From Artemisia argyi (taxonomy: Eukaryota; Streptophyta; Magnoliopsida; Asterales; Asteraceae), in contig CM060697.1 of the NCBI GenBank assembly GCA_030686995.1, forward strand, positions 39,901,959 through 39,965,958: a stretch of 64,000 nt of DNA, read 5' to 3'. The translations under genes and the position numbers were made by a program. The notes under the pieces are model-generated. The model was not told the DNA's origin, searched no databases, and was given only the letters and a program-made list of their open reading frames with translations. Below, piece after piece: positions 35,223 through 45,067 of this stretch. How positions within the stretch are numbered: position 1 is the stretch's first letter; each line of letters starts with the position of its first letter.

Positions 35223-37052
35223 ATGGAATCTGGTTCTATGAATGTTAAAAAGCCTTCTAAGGCTAAGGGGTTGGCTACTAGGATTGGTAATATTGATGGT
35301 AAGATTCTTACTAATGCAAGTATGCCATTGAAGGATATATTGAAAAGTGCAGGTTTGGAAGGAAAAACGGGGAGTTTTGCTCTTCCTAATGATCAAGGTC
35401 CCGTTGTTTCTGATCCGAAGTTTGCTTTACAAAAAGGGGTACGTTTGGCTAGTTCTAAATCTGATGTTCCTAAGTCTAGTAATGTTGTAGCATCTGATTC
35501 GTTGGGGGCTGCAATGGTTGGTACGTCTAAGGATACTGGTGAAAGGCTAGCTGATGAGTGTAATATTGGAGGTTCTTGTGAGCCTAATGTACCTAGTGAT
35601 TCACAATCTGGTGGAGTTGATCAGGCTACTAGGTCGGGTTCAAAAGTGGTTATTCCAATGGCCGTAGTTGATGATATGTGCACTAAACTTACTAATTCAT
35701 TATACGGTTATTTCATTGGTCTAAGAATTTCATTTCCAATTGTGGAAGACTATGTCAAGCATGCTTGGGCAAGGTTCGGCTTTGAACATGTTATATTACG
35801 GAATGGTTTCTTCATTTTCAAGTTCTCTTCAAGTGAAGGTATGAATAAAGTTCTTAATGGTGGTCCTTGGTTTATTAGATCAACGCCTTTATTCTTACAT
35901 ATATGGGTACCTAATATGAGGCTTGAGAAGGAGAAGATTACTAAGGTACCGGTTTGGGTACGTATCCATAATATACCGTCCGTTGTATACTCTAAAGCCG
36001 GTATTAGTTTGATTGCAAAACAGTTGGGGCGGATAATACGGTTTGATGCGGGTACTAATGATATGTGTAAGAATCCTTGGGGACGTTATTCACATGCACG
36101 GGTACTTATTGAATTATCGGCTGATTTGGATGTTTTGGAATCAATTGAGGTTGAGATTCCTTTGCCTAAGGGTAAGGGTCATTACATGGAAGTTCTTGAT
36201 GTTGAGTATGAATGGTGGCCATCTTGGTGTTCTAAGTGTGTTTGTTTCAATCATGATGATGATGTGTGTCCTCTTAGACGTAAGCGGGTTACTAAGGATT
36301 CGACTCCACAAGATTTTGATGTTAAGCGCAAGGTTCACTTTACTAAGGCTGATCATACTAGTGATAAGGGTAAGAAAGGGGCTTGGGGGGTTTCAACTAA
36401 GCCTAAAATTTCGTACCAACCTGTTTCTAAACCGGCTACCAAGAAGAAGAATCGAGGTACACAACCTGATGTGAGGGCTGTTATTAAGCCTACTAATGGT
36501 GATTCTAATTCGAGTGGTACATCTTATGATGCATTGAAGAGTGATTTTGGGGCTGCTCCTGTTGAGGATGGTCATACTCAACTTGAGCAGATGGAACGTT
36601 TGGATGCTCATGCTTCTTTTGGGGGTGTGGAATCCGTGGGGTTAAGTGGTGTTAATGCGGTTCCATTGCATAGCACTGCTGATGGTTTGTGGGAGCTTAG
36701 TTCTCACAATGATGGTGCTTCTACGAGTGTGGCCTATTCTGATACGTCTAGCTCGTTTACTACAAGTGATGTAGTGACGACTCCTAGGAAGAGGGTTACG
36801 TTTGCTGATGAAGCTAATGAAGCTGATGAAGTTGATGAAGTCTATGAGAACTATGATGATATTGCAAATTATTCCAAGTTCAAGAATGGTTCTCCTAAAG
36901 ATTTCCAGTGCAAGGACGCAAGCAGAAATATTTATCTTTATTTCTATTGTTTTTGTGATTTTTGCTTGTTAAGTTGCTTTTGTTTAGCATGTTTGTTTGG
37001 TCAGTTGCACATGTTGTGCATGTTAGTTTTAAGAATGGTTTGTCATTCTTAG
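35223..37052 (+). CDS. HL2 DUF4283 + CCHC zinc-knuckle protein (ORF1-like)
   Basis: A 609-codon frame beginning MESGSMNVKKPSKAKGL. The DUF4283 region spans about residues 150-340: NSLYGYFIGLRISFP, GGPWFIRSTPLFL, VPVWVRIHNIP and WGRYSHARVLIEL. The knuckle CSKCVCFNHDDDVC (CX2CX4HX4C) follows, then a basic segment and a Ser/Asp-rich tail. The last ~50 codons, rich in Cys, Phe and Leu, are translated from sequence that in N1 is non-coding tail (5113 onward), so the original stop seems lost. The protein is related to HL1 and to LINE-H ORF1 but well diverged. Likely role: binding of element RNA. It stands alone, without ORF2. Confidence 0.82.
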   Translation: MESGSMNVKKPSKAKGLATRIGNIDGKILTNASMPLKDILKSAGLEGKTGSFALPNDQGPVVSDPKFALQKGVRLASSKSDVPKSSNVVASDSLGAAMVGTSKDTGERLADECNIGGSCEPNVPSDSQSGGVDQATRSGSKVVIPMAVVDDMCTKLTNSLYGYFIGLRISFPIVEDYVKHAWARFGFEHVILRNGFFIFKFSSSEGMNKVLNGGPWFIRSTPLFLHIWVPNMRLEKEKITKVPVWVRIHNIPSVVYSKAGISLIAKQLGRIIRFDAGTNDMCKNPWGRYSHARVLIELSADLDVLESIEVEIPLPKGKGHYMEVLDVEYEWWPSWCSKCVCFNHDDDVCPLRRKRVTKDSTPQDFDVKRKVHFTKADHTSDKGKKGAWGVSTKPKISYQPVSKPATKKKNRGTQPDVRAVIKPTNGDSNSSGTSYDALKSDFGAAPVEDGHTQLEQMERLDAHASFGGVESVGLSGVNAVPLHSTADGLWELSSHNDGASTSVAYSDTSSSFTTSDVVTTPRKRVTFADEANEADEVDEVYENYDDIANYSKFKNGSPKDFQCKDASRNIYLYFYCFCDFCLLSCFCLACLFGQLHMLCMLVLRMVCHS

Positions 37053-37477
37053 ATACGTGTCTTGTAAGTGTCCTAAGGGACTGGGGGCGAGGGAAATCAT
37101 CCTCGTCATTTTGTACTTCAACGTTTTTTTTTTTTTTTTTTTTTTACAAAAGGTAAAATATATTAAATAAAATAAAAGAGTTATGTACATAGAATAGCAC
37201 AAGAAAGACAAGGAAAGGAAAACCCCTCACCCTATCTCAACTTGCCTAGAAACAGAAAAACAACAACAGAAAAAGGACAAGTCCAAACTGATAACAACAA
37301 TGAGAAGATAACCAAAACTGCATAATACCAAAAGCAACCCCTGCACATCAAACTCAGTATAAATACAGCTTTAAACTATGACTACTTGAAAACTCTGAAT
37401 ACATGGATAACTCCAAAGGAATCAACCAAAGGAGCTCCAAACATCACCATTCACAAGCAGTCATAGAAAGCAAAATA

Positions 37478-38659
37478 CTAAGTCATAAATGCAGGAAAGA
37501 AGCAGGTAACAGTGATAATAACATAACTCTTAAAGAGACCAAACAGATATAATTTCCAAAACAGCATATCATCATTACAGCACCAGAAAGCTTGGTCATG
37601 AAAATGCACCCAGATCAGCATAAGCATACACCTCAGATCAGGATAAGGATGAAACGTCAAGTCTTCAATCATCCAAGAACCTTGTCTCATTAAAAAACCT
37701 TGCCAAATAAAAACCCTGTGGGAAAACTTTGAACAAGGAAAAAGAGTACAAGGAAAGTTCACGTTAGAGTACCAAAAGATCCAAACAAAAGAAACGCAAC
37801 TCCTGCTAACACAAACCACCTCATACCCCCACCAATTGACAAAGAGAACCACAAAGATTAACATAACAATACTAACATTGCACCCATTATACCTCCAAAT
37901 AATAAACAGATTAGGAATAAACCTGGTATCAATCACAACCACAGTCTCCATACACATATGACTCATATGAAACCATAACATCCAATACAAGTTACCAGCG
38001 CAGAATAAAGAATCGGTTCCTGTAGTGCATAGCCATCCATAACTCCGTACTACAAAATGATGACCAGCGCAGGAAGCTATCCTCTCATCTGTAGTGCATA
38101 GTAACTTGCTAGAACCACAATCACCCGGATCAAAAACACGGTTACATTTCCAGAAACCAGTATCCAAGAACCACCAACAAACCCAACCATCATAAGAATA
38201 ATAAGAACACCAAATACTGAACATAATAGTAATAAACCTGATAGCAATCACAAACTCAGTCTCATTACTCATTAAACTCATTTGAGACCATGTCAACCAA
38301 AACAAGTTATCAGCGCAGAATAAAGAATCGGTTCCTGTAGTGCATAGCCATCCATACCTCCAAACTACAAACTGATGACCAGCGCAGGAAGCTATCCTCT
38401 CATCTGTAGTGCATAATAACTTGCAAAAATCACAAACACCCGGATCATACACATAATTACATTTCCAGAAACCAGTGCCCAAGAAACACCAACAAACCCA
38501 ACAGATACAAGATCTATTGAAATTACAAACCATCACAAAATCACCGTTAGAATACAGATTAGCAGAAATATTACCAACACCAAGCCTCAAATACAATGAG
38601 AACTTGTGCAAACTCACAGTCACCAAAGAGTCAAGTAACCCCATTAATACCATTGTCAC
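37478..38659 (-). CDS. P3 ORF3 candidate, 393 codons, overlaps ORF2 end
   Basis: The frame starts 29 nt before the end of ORF2 (ATGGTATTAATGG) and occupies the presumed 3' UTR. The product is hydrophobic and rich in Cys, Trp and Phe. A 315-bp (105-codon) module is duplicated in frame, phased at 38011 and 38326. Each copy contains LLCTTDERIASCAGH, YGWLCTTGTDSLFCA and an N-L-(Y/F)-W end. The C-terminal part has CVSRSC, FWYSN and CTLFPCSKFSHRVFIWQGFL. P4 has the same layout with the same 29-nt overlap, P2 has one module, and P1 keeps only the C-terminal part. I know no family for it. It may be a membrane-associated accessory protein, or a conserved RNA region. Confidence 0.45.
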   Translation of the reverse strand: MTMVLMGLLDSLVTVSLHKFSLYLRLGVGNISANLYSNGDFVMVCNFNRSCICWVCWCFLGTGFWKCNYVYDPGVCDFCKLLCTTDERIASCAGHQFVVWRYGWLCTTGTDSLFCADNLFWLTWSQMSLMSNETEFVIAIRFITIMFSIWCSYYSYDGWVCWWFLDTGFWKCNRVFDPGDCGSSKLLCTTDERIASCAGHHFVVRSYGWLCTTGTDSLFCAGNLYWMLWFHMSHMCMETVVVIDTRFIPNLFIIWRYNGCNVSIVMLIFVVLFVNWWGYEVVCVSRSCVSFVWIFWYSNVNFPCTLFPCSKFSHRVFIWQGFLMRQGSWMIEDLTFHPYPDLRCMLMLIWVHFHDQAFWCCNDDMLFWKLYLFGLFKSYVIITVTCFFPAFMT

Positions 38660-41600
38660 AGCAGCTATAACTCCTCAACGGGATTTTCCAAATATGTGCA
38701 GCCTTCACAGATTCCACAGAATGCTTAATCTTCAGACTTAACAGCTTATGTCTAATTATATCAACGATAATCTTAAAAATAGTCTCCTCACTTCTAAAAT
38801 TCTTTTGAAACAACCTAAAATTCCGCTCTTGCCAAATATAATAGACCGCAGCTCCAAACACTAAACGCTGAATCACACTCCATATAGAATTATTAGCAGT
38901 TCTAATAGAGACTCCAGAAACAACTTCAGCCCACGTATACGAAATATCATCCAGCTTACACAAAGGTTTTAAATTATCCCAAACAGCCTTAGAAAATTTG
39001 CAAGAAAAGAACAAGTGGGCATGAGATTCATCAACAGCATTACATAAAGGGCAAACAGTACTAGAAATGTTGAACCATCTAGAAATACGATCCGATGTTT
39101 TAAGTCTACCCCGCATAGCCATCCAAAGCACAAACGCATGTCTAGGGATACATTGGGAGAACCAAACATGCTTATACCACATAACTTTTGGACTATCAAA
39201 CCTTAACGCTTTCCAAGCTTCTTTGACACTAAATTCAACATCTTTGTTCTCCTTATTAATCCATAAAACTCTGTCCTCAAATTCATCAAATAAAACGGGA
39301 ACAGGCACATTTAAAACATTACCAAAAAGACTATGCCATTCATTAGGCCATTTCCATCCATTACTGTCAATCCAATCAGCAACCTTATCACTAGTATCCA
39401 ACCCATGCTCGGTAAGGAAACTATGAGTAATAACCTTACACAGCGGGCCATTAGTGTGCCATTTATCAAACCACATAGAACATTGTTTACCATTACCCAA
39501 TCTATAGACCACAAAAGATCGAATTTTATCCCTAAGACCGAGAATATGATTCCATCCCGAAGCACCATGTTCAGGTTTAATGTCAAACCAAATATTTCTG
39601 TCTTTGATCCTATAAGCATGAACCCACCTAACCCACAGCGAGTCTTTCTTACTAATAACGTTCCAAAGATGCTTAGCTATTAAAGCCTCATTCATAAGTC
39701 TAAGAGGTTTAAGACCAAGGCCCCCCTGATTTTTAGGCTTACAAATATCTTTCCACGATATACTAGCAATACCACTACCCTCACCCCCACCAGACCATAA
39801 AAACTTTTTACACAGTTTGTCAATGCTAACACAGACATGATTAGGCAAAAGAAACAACGAGGCCCAATACACATGAAGTGAAGTAAGCACAGAAGAAATT
39901 AACTGAAGCCTACCCGCAAATGATAAGGTTTTGTTTCTCCAATCATTTAACCGATTCTTAACCTTCTGAATTAAACATCTACAATCTTCATTAACAATCC
40001 TCTTACCAGACAAAGGGATGCCTAAGTATTTTAATGGCAGAACACCAATACTAAATGGCATAACAAGCAATATGTTCTCCTTAACCGGGTCAGGCACACT
40101 TCCAAAGAAAGCAACACTCTTAGTAATACTAGGGAAGAGGCCAGAACACATAGCAAACTCATCTAAAGCTCTTCTAAGAATACTAGCAGAAATCAAATCA
40201 CCATGACAAAGTAATAATAGGTCATCCGCAAAACATAAATGGGTCAGTTGAAACTTCTCACACCCCCAATGAAACCTAAAACGACCATCCCTCCTAATCT
40301 GTCTCTTAACCATCATATTAAAAGCTTCCATGACAATCGTGAATAAATAAGGCGAGATCGGATCACCCTGCCTAAGACCCCTTTTACTTTTGAAAAATCC
40401 ATGCAATTCACTATTAACACATAAAGAAAAAGAGGCTGAGGTTAAACATACCATAATCCAGTGTATCATGGAACTATGGAAGCCAAAATGAACAAGACAC
40501 TTCTTCAAAAAATCCCAATTAACTGTATCGTACGCCTTCTGAATGTCAACTTTAAACGAGCATTTGCTAACGTCCTTAGTCCAGTTATATCTCTTAACAA
40601 ACTCTTGAGCAAGCAAAATGTTGTCACTAATCTGCCTACCCGGTATAAAAGCACTTTGGTTGCAATCGATCAAACTACAAAGACCTTCTTTCAGCCTATT
40701 CGTAATGACCTTACTTATACACTTATAAATGACATTACCACAAGCAATAGGACGATAATCAGAAACCTTCAGAGGGACTTGTAACTTAGGAATAAGCGAG
40801 ATAACATTAGCATTAAACTCACCAAGAAGCTTACCGAAACTAAAAAACTCTTTAACTGCAGCACAAACATCTACACTAACAACACACCAAGCAGCTTTAA
40901 AAAACTTAGAAGTAAAGCCATCCGGGCCAGCCGCTTTGTCATCATCAATACTAAACATCGCTTCTTTGATTTCGATATCCAAGACAGGTCTAACCATATT
41001 CAAAGCAACAACAGGATCAAGTTTCTTAGCAAAAAGTTCCTCACAGTCATCTAAAGGAATAACCTCATCTTCCACCCCCAAAAACTTTTGAAAATGGTTA
41101 ACAAAGCACCCCGGCACCTCATCACCATAGAACTTATTACCCTGCTCATCACATACCACTTGAATCCTACCCTTGTTCACCCTATTCTTAAGAAAATTAT
41201 GGAAATACGATGTATTATGGTCACCATCCTTCAACCACTGAATCTTAGTTTTCTGCCTAAGAAGGTAAGCCTCATCCCTCACCGCTTCCTGATACGCATT
41301 ACAGAAAATATACTCTTCATCTCTAAGACTACTATTATTGGGATCTTGATCTAAACATAACTGCACTCTTTTAAGCTCAGCCTTCAAAGTGTTAACTTTG
41401 CTAAAAACGTTCCCATTAATCCTATTCATATTCCTCAAATGTTTTTTCATATTCTTAAGACGTTTAGCCAAAACAAACATACGGAACCCAAAAACCTCAA
41501 TACCCCAATTATCTCTAACCAAAGGAATAAAAGAGTCCTTCTCCGCCAAAAAGTTTGCAAACCTAAAAGATCTAGGCTTAACAGGCTTGGCCAAAGAGTA

Positions 41601-42314
41601 ATTTAAAATAGCAGGACAATGATCCGATGAGAGATAGGGCAAAAATTCAGCAAAGCAGCTATCATAACAAGAAATGAAGCTACTATTACCCAACACTCTA
41701 TCTAATTTCTTAAGAATACCAGATTCAGGATCAAGACGTTTTTGAATCCAAGTGTAAAACATACCTTTGGAAGCAATATCATCAAGCTCCAATGACTCAA
41801 CACAATTCCTGAAATCTTCCATATCATGATCTTTAGCAGCAGTGACTTCAGAGCAATCACTAATATTCAGGGCAACGTTGAAATCACCCAGCAAAACCCA
41901 CGGCTCACCCTTGACGAGATCACTATGAACAGCTAAATTCTTCCATAACACCCGTCTTTCAACACCTTTGTTCTTGCCATAGATAAAAGAAACAAAGTGT
42001 TTTCTGCAATCACGAATAAAATAAATTTCAAAATGCATAGATTGTTCAGAATGAGAAACAAGATTGGCACTAACTACATTGTTGTCCCACCCAACTAACA
42101 TTCTACACACGCTTCTACAGTCATCCATATTAGAAACCCATGACCAATTACGAAACAAACTGTCACCAACACTCATAACCGACTTCTTCCTAAGATGAGT
42201 CTCAACCACAGCACACATACATAACCCTTCTTCTCTAATAAGTGATATAACTTCATCCTGTCTAGTAGACTGAGACAGACCCCGGACATTCCAAACACCA
42301 ATTTTGTAACTCAT
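38631..42314 (-). CDS. P3 ORF2: APE-type endonuclease, reverse transcriptase, zf-RVT
   Basis: An intact 1227-codon LINE polyprotein that nicks target DNA and reverse-transcribes the element RNA there. The endonuclease comes first: WNVRGL near residue 9, VVETH near 38, LLGDFN near 143 and SDHCP near 231. RT follows with SDYRPIACGNVIYK, motif A VDIQKAYD near 591, motif B GLRQGDPISPYLF near 648 and motif C FADDLLLL near 698. Then come PLKYLGIPLSG and AGRLQLISSVL, and a zf-RVT region near 1060-1110 with QCIPRHAF and CPLCNAVDESHAHLFF. All catalytic motifs I can check are present. The start codon lies in TAATGA, directly on the ORF1 stop, suggesting re-initiation after ORF1. Confidence 0.95.
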   Translation of the reverse strand: MSYKIGVWNVRGLSQSTRQDEVISLIREEGLCMCAVVETHLRKKSVMSVGDSLFRNWSWVSNMDDCRSVCRMLVGWDNNVVSANLVSHSEQSMHFEIYFIRDCRKHFVSFIYGKNKGVERRVLWKNLAVHSDLVKGEPWVLLGDFNVALNISDCSEVTAAKDHDMEDFRNCVESLELDDIASKGMFYTWIQKRLDPESGILKKLDRVLGNSSFISCYDSCFAEFLPYLSSDHCPAILNYSLAKPVKPRSFRFANFLAEKDSFIPLVRDNWGIEVFGFRMFVLAKRLKNMKKHLRNMNRINGNVFSKVNTLKAELKRVQLCLDQDPNNSSLRDEEYIFCNAYQEAVRDEAYLLRQKTKIQWLKDGDHNTSYFHNFLKNRVNKGRIQVVCDEQGNKFYGDEVPGCFVNHFQKFLGVEDEVIPLDDCEELFAKKLDPVVALNMVRPVLDIEIKEAMFSIDDDKAAGPDGFTSKFFKAAWCVVSVDVCAAVKEFFSFGKLLGEFNANVISLIPKLQVPLKVSDYRPIACGNVIYKCISKVITNRLKEGLCSLIDCNQSAFIPGRQISDNILLAQEFVKRYNWTKDVSKCSFKVDIQKAYDTVNWDFLKKCLVHFGFHSSMIHWIMVCLTSASFSLCVNSELHGFFKSKRGLRQGDPISPYLFTIVMEAFNMMVKRQIRRDGRFRFHWGCEKFQLTHLCFADDLLLLCHGDLISASILRRALDEFAMCSGLFPSITKSVAFFGSVPDPVKENILLVMPFSIGVLPLKYLGIPLSGKRIVNEDCRCLIQKVKNRLNDWRNKTLSFAGRLQLISSVLTSLHVYWASLFLLPNHVCVSIDKLCKKFLWSGGGEGSGIASISWKDICKPKNQGGLGLKPLRLMNEALIAKHLWNVISKKDSLWVRWVHAYRIKDRNIWFDIKPEHGASGWNHILGLRDKIRSFVVYRLGNGKQCSMWFDKWHTNGPLCKVITHSFLTEHGLDTSDKVADWIDSNGWKWPNEWHSLFGNVLNVPVPVLFDEFEDRVLWINKENKDVEFSVKEAWKALRFDSPKVMWYKHVWFSQCIPRHAFVLWMAMRGRLKTSDRISRWFNISSTVCPLCNAVDESHAHLFFSCKFSKAVWDNLKPLCKLDDISYTWAEVVSGVSIRTANNSIWSVIQRLVFGAAVYYIWQERNFRLFQKNFRSEETIFKIIVDIIRHKLLSLKIKHSVESVKAAHIWKIPLRSYSCCDNGINGVT

Positions 42315-45067
42315 TAAATATTGGAATCAAACGGTGCAGGCACACCACCCTCTTGAACCATAGACGTATCCACATCATTAGAGATTTCATTCTGTGTCAT
42401 AAAGGAAGCTGAACTAGTAGTAACCTCCTCTACTTCTTCCAAGGAATGAGATCCATTCATATCAGATAAATGCCCATTAATCCTATCACTTCTTATATCC
42501 TCACATCTGCTCGAGTAGTATTCCAACATCTCATCAGTCCAAGTCTCTTTACACTCCTTATCTAACGACTTATTAGACAGCATGAACAGGTCAACCTTCA
42601 GCAAATCACGCTCCTTTTGCAAACTACCAATCTTAGCTAACTCCGCACGATAAGCATCATCATAACATTGCCTGAGTGAAACATCACTACTATCATGCGT
42701 AGTCAAAACGGTCTTCTGCATCATCAAATTAGCATTACTTTTGGCATTAGAATTGAGATTCTGGTTAAGTAACACGATACGTTCAGACAAGTTTTTGATT
42801 TTCAATTCTAACTGCTGTTCATGAGACCCATTCCTCATGATTCTACTACTCCACTTATCCGTATAGTATTTAACCATGTCACCATTCCAACTCTTAACAA
42901 CACTTTCTAAAATAGGAATACCAGAACCACACGCCTTATCCACTGCAGCCTTCACAGCATTCCAAACATCAGAATTATCACTAACCTGATCACTACCCAA
43001 AACATCAAACCTATTACTAGTACTAACATTCTTAGAGCCTAAACCATCATTCAACTTACGACCATCACCACTCTTGCTGCTATTACCATTATTATTACCA
43101 GAACTGTTACCTGAATTCTTCTTCTGCACATTCTTTTTGTTACCAACTGAAGCGTTATTCTGATTACTATTATTACCCCCACTACCCGCATCAACTTTGT
43201 CTTTACCCGTGTTAATAGGCTTCCCATTGTCATTCGCAACAACACTCTCATCAACCTTACCTACATAGCCACTTTTCACTGGTTCCGAATTCTTACTAAC
43301 CTGCTTATCACCCATATTCCCCGTATTAACCTTACTAGTGTTATTACCATTTGCCGTATTAACAAAAGTTCCTCTTCTAACCTGATAACCACCAGTATTC
43401 CCTTGCCGCCCATTATTTCCAACTCCCCTATTCCTTCTAAAACCAGCAGCAGTCCAACCCTCTTCCACATTAACATTACCCGAACTATTGTTATTATCAC
43501 TACTCTTCACATCATTAGGCTTCACATTCTCACCATCCTTATTCACTTTCCTAGCCACATTCACTTTATTTTTACAATCACTCAAGTAGTGTCCAAAAAC
43601 CTTACACTCCTCACATCTTGGCGGAACCCAATCATGTTCAACCCTCAGCTTCAAAACCTTACCCAACTTCTCATACCACAATTCAACAGAGTTAACAAAC
43701 GGCTTTTCAGAATCAATCTCAACTAACACCCTAGCAAACGTAGCCCTGCCATATGGCTTTTCACAAATGGAAGTAGTCATCCGGTCCATAATAATTGGGC
43801 TACCAATTTGGCTAACAATCCTACTGATACCCTCAACATTCCAAGCTTCCAAGGGAATGTCATGAATTTTAGCCCAAACCGGAACCTTCTTAACCTCAGG
43901 TCTAGACATGCACAGCCCTGGTTCCCATTTTTTCACAAACAAAGGCCTATTATTCACTAACCAAGTGCCTTTCTCAATAACCAACTCCATCCCATCATTA
44001 GACTTAAAATCAAAAAAACACATTCCATTCTGGTTCATAATAACATTATCCAACTGATACAACCTCCACATACGTTTCAAATGATAAACCAAATCAGCAT
44101 AATTCATACGAAACCCGACAAAGAAACCAACCACTGTATTACCCCACCTCTTACACCCTTCTTCCAAAATCGGATCCATCTTAGCAACTTTCCTATTTTC
44201 ACCAATAATAGACGGAGGAACATAATGCAACTTATTATTACCATTCCCACCATAACTATTTGATACAGCCTCACGAAAGGACCTACTATTCTTTTCATAC
44301 ACACTATCTGTCATTACCGTATCCTTAACACCACTAGACTCACCCACAGCAAAATTACTCACCTTGCTAACACCCTTACCAGAATCACTAACATTCACAT
44401 TAACCTTAAACAAACCCGGAACCCTAACATCACCAAAACTTACTTTAGTAGGGCTCCTAGGTTTATCAGAACCCACATTTTGCTTCAAATTAGAACTCTC
44501 CACACTAGGTTTAGACACATCAGGACCATTATCTTTGCTACACTTAACATTCCCCTGACCTAAATCACTAGCAGGCAAACCATTAACATCCCTAGACCCA
44601 CTATTAAGATTACCCATATCACCAACAGACTTAGCACTAGCAGCAATAGACTCATTATTCAAACTTTTAGCAATTTCATCAATAATGTCTTTATTACTAA
44701 CATCACAATCAAATGAAATATTATTATCTTTACCAGAATTCACCTTACCAGCCTCAGAACCATCACCAACACTACCCCCATCATCAATACCAGAGCATGA
44801 GCCTCCAAAATCCTCACTACCCTCCACAGACTCAGAAGCCCCATCATCACATTCCAAAACGTCCATATCCATTGCTTCATTATTACCCCGAGAAACAGAT
44901 CTAGTCTTCTTAGAATATAGATTCCTAGGAACCTTAGATAACATATTAGAATGTTTCATAGCAGATTTACTCATAGGATTCATGGTACGAGTAGTTTTTT
45001 TGGGTTTAAGAGCTGAATCCGTCCTATGAGAGGACGGATTAGTATTAAGATCAGGGTTAGAATCCAT
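42314..45067 (-). CDS. P3 ORF1: DUF4283 + CCHC RNA-binding protein
   Basis: An intact 917-codon frame. The N-terminal ~290 residues are basic, then Asp/Ser/Gly-rich (MDSNPD, RTMNPMSKSAMKH). DUF4283 spans about residues 295-480: VVGFFVGFRMNYADL, VNNRPLFVKKWEPG, VPVWAKIHDIPLEAW and YGRATFARVLVEIDS. The knuckle CEECKVFGHYLSDC (CX2CX4HX4C) is near residue 489. An Asn/Gly/Ser-rich segment follows (~510-690), then a charged C-terminal region that could form a coiled coil (LKIKNLSERIVLLNQNLNS). Expected role: packaging LINE RNA. It ends in TAA one base into the ORF2 start. P4 ORF1 is nearly the same. Confidence 0.93.
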   Translation of the reverse strand: MDSNPDLNTNPSSHRTDSALKPKKTTRTMNPMSKSAMKHSNMLSKVPRNLYSKKTRSVSRGNNEAMDMDVLECDDGASESVEGSEDFGGSCSGIDDGGSVGDGSEAGKVNSGKDNNISFDCDVSNKDIIDEIAKSLNNESIAASAKSVGDMGNLNSGSRDVNGLPASDLGQGNVKCSKDNGPDVSKPSVESSNLKQNVGSDKPRSPTKVSFGDVRVPGLFKVNVNVSDSGKGVSKVSNFAVGESSGVKDTVMTDSVYEKNSRSFREAVSNSYGGNGNNKLHYVPPSIIGENRKVAKMDPILEEGCKRWGNTVVGFFVGFRMNYADLVYHLKRMWRLYQLDNVIMNQNGMCFFDFKSNDGMELVIEKGTWLVNNRPLFVKKWEPGLCMSRPEVKKVPVWAKIHDIPLEAWNVEGISRIVSQIGSPIIMDRMTTSICEKPYGRATFARVLVEIDSEKPFVNSVELWYEKLGKVLKLRVEHDWVPPRCEECKVFGHYLSDCKNKVNVARKVNKDGENVKPNDVKSSDNNNSSGNVNVEEGWTAAGFRRNRGVGNNGRQGNTGGYQVRRGTFVNTANGNNTSKVNTGNMGDKQVSKNSEPVKSGYVGKVDESVVANDNGKPINTGKDKVDAGSGGNNSNQNNASVGNKKNVQKKNSGNSSGNNNGNSSKSGDGRKLNDGLGSKNVSTSNRFDVLGSDQVSDNSDVWNAVKAAVDKACGSGIPILESVVKSWNGDMVKYYTDKWSSRIMRNGSHEQQLELKIKNLSERIVLLNQNLNSNAKSNANLMMQKTVLTTHDSSDVSLRQCYDDAYRAELAKIGSLQKERDLLKVDLFMLSNKSLDKECKETWTDEMLEYYSSRCEDIRSDRINGHLSDMNGSHSLEEVEEVTTSSASFMTQNEISNDVDTSMVQEGGVPAPFDSNI

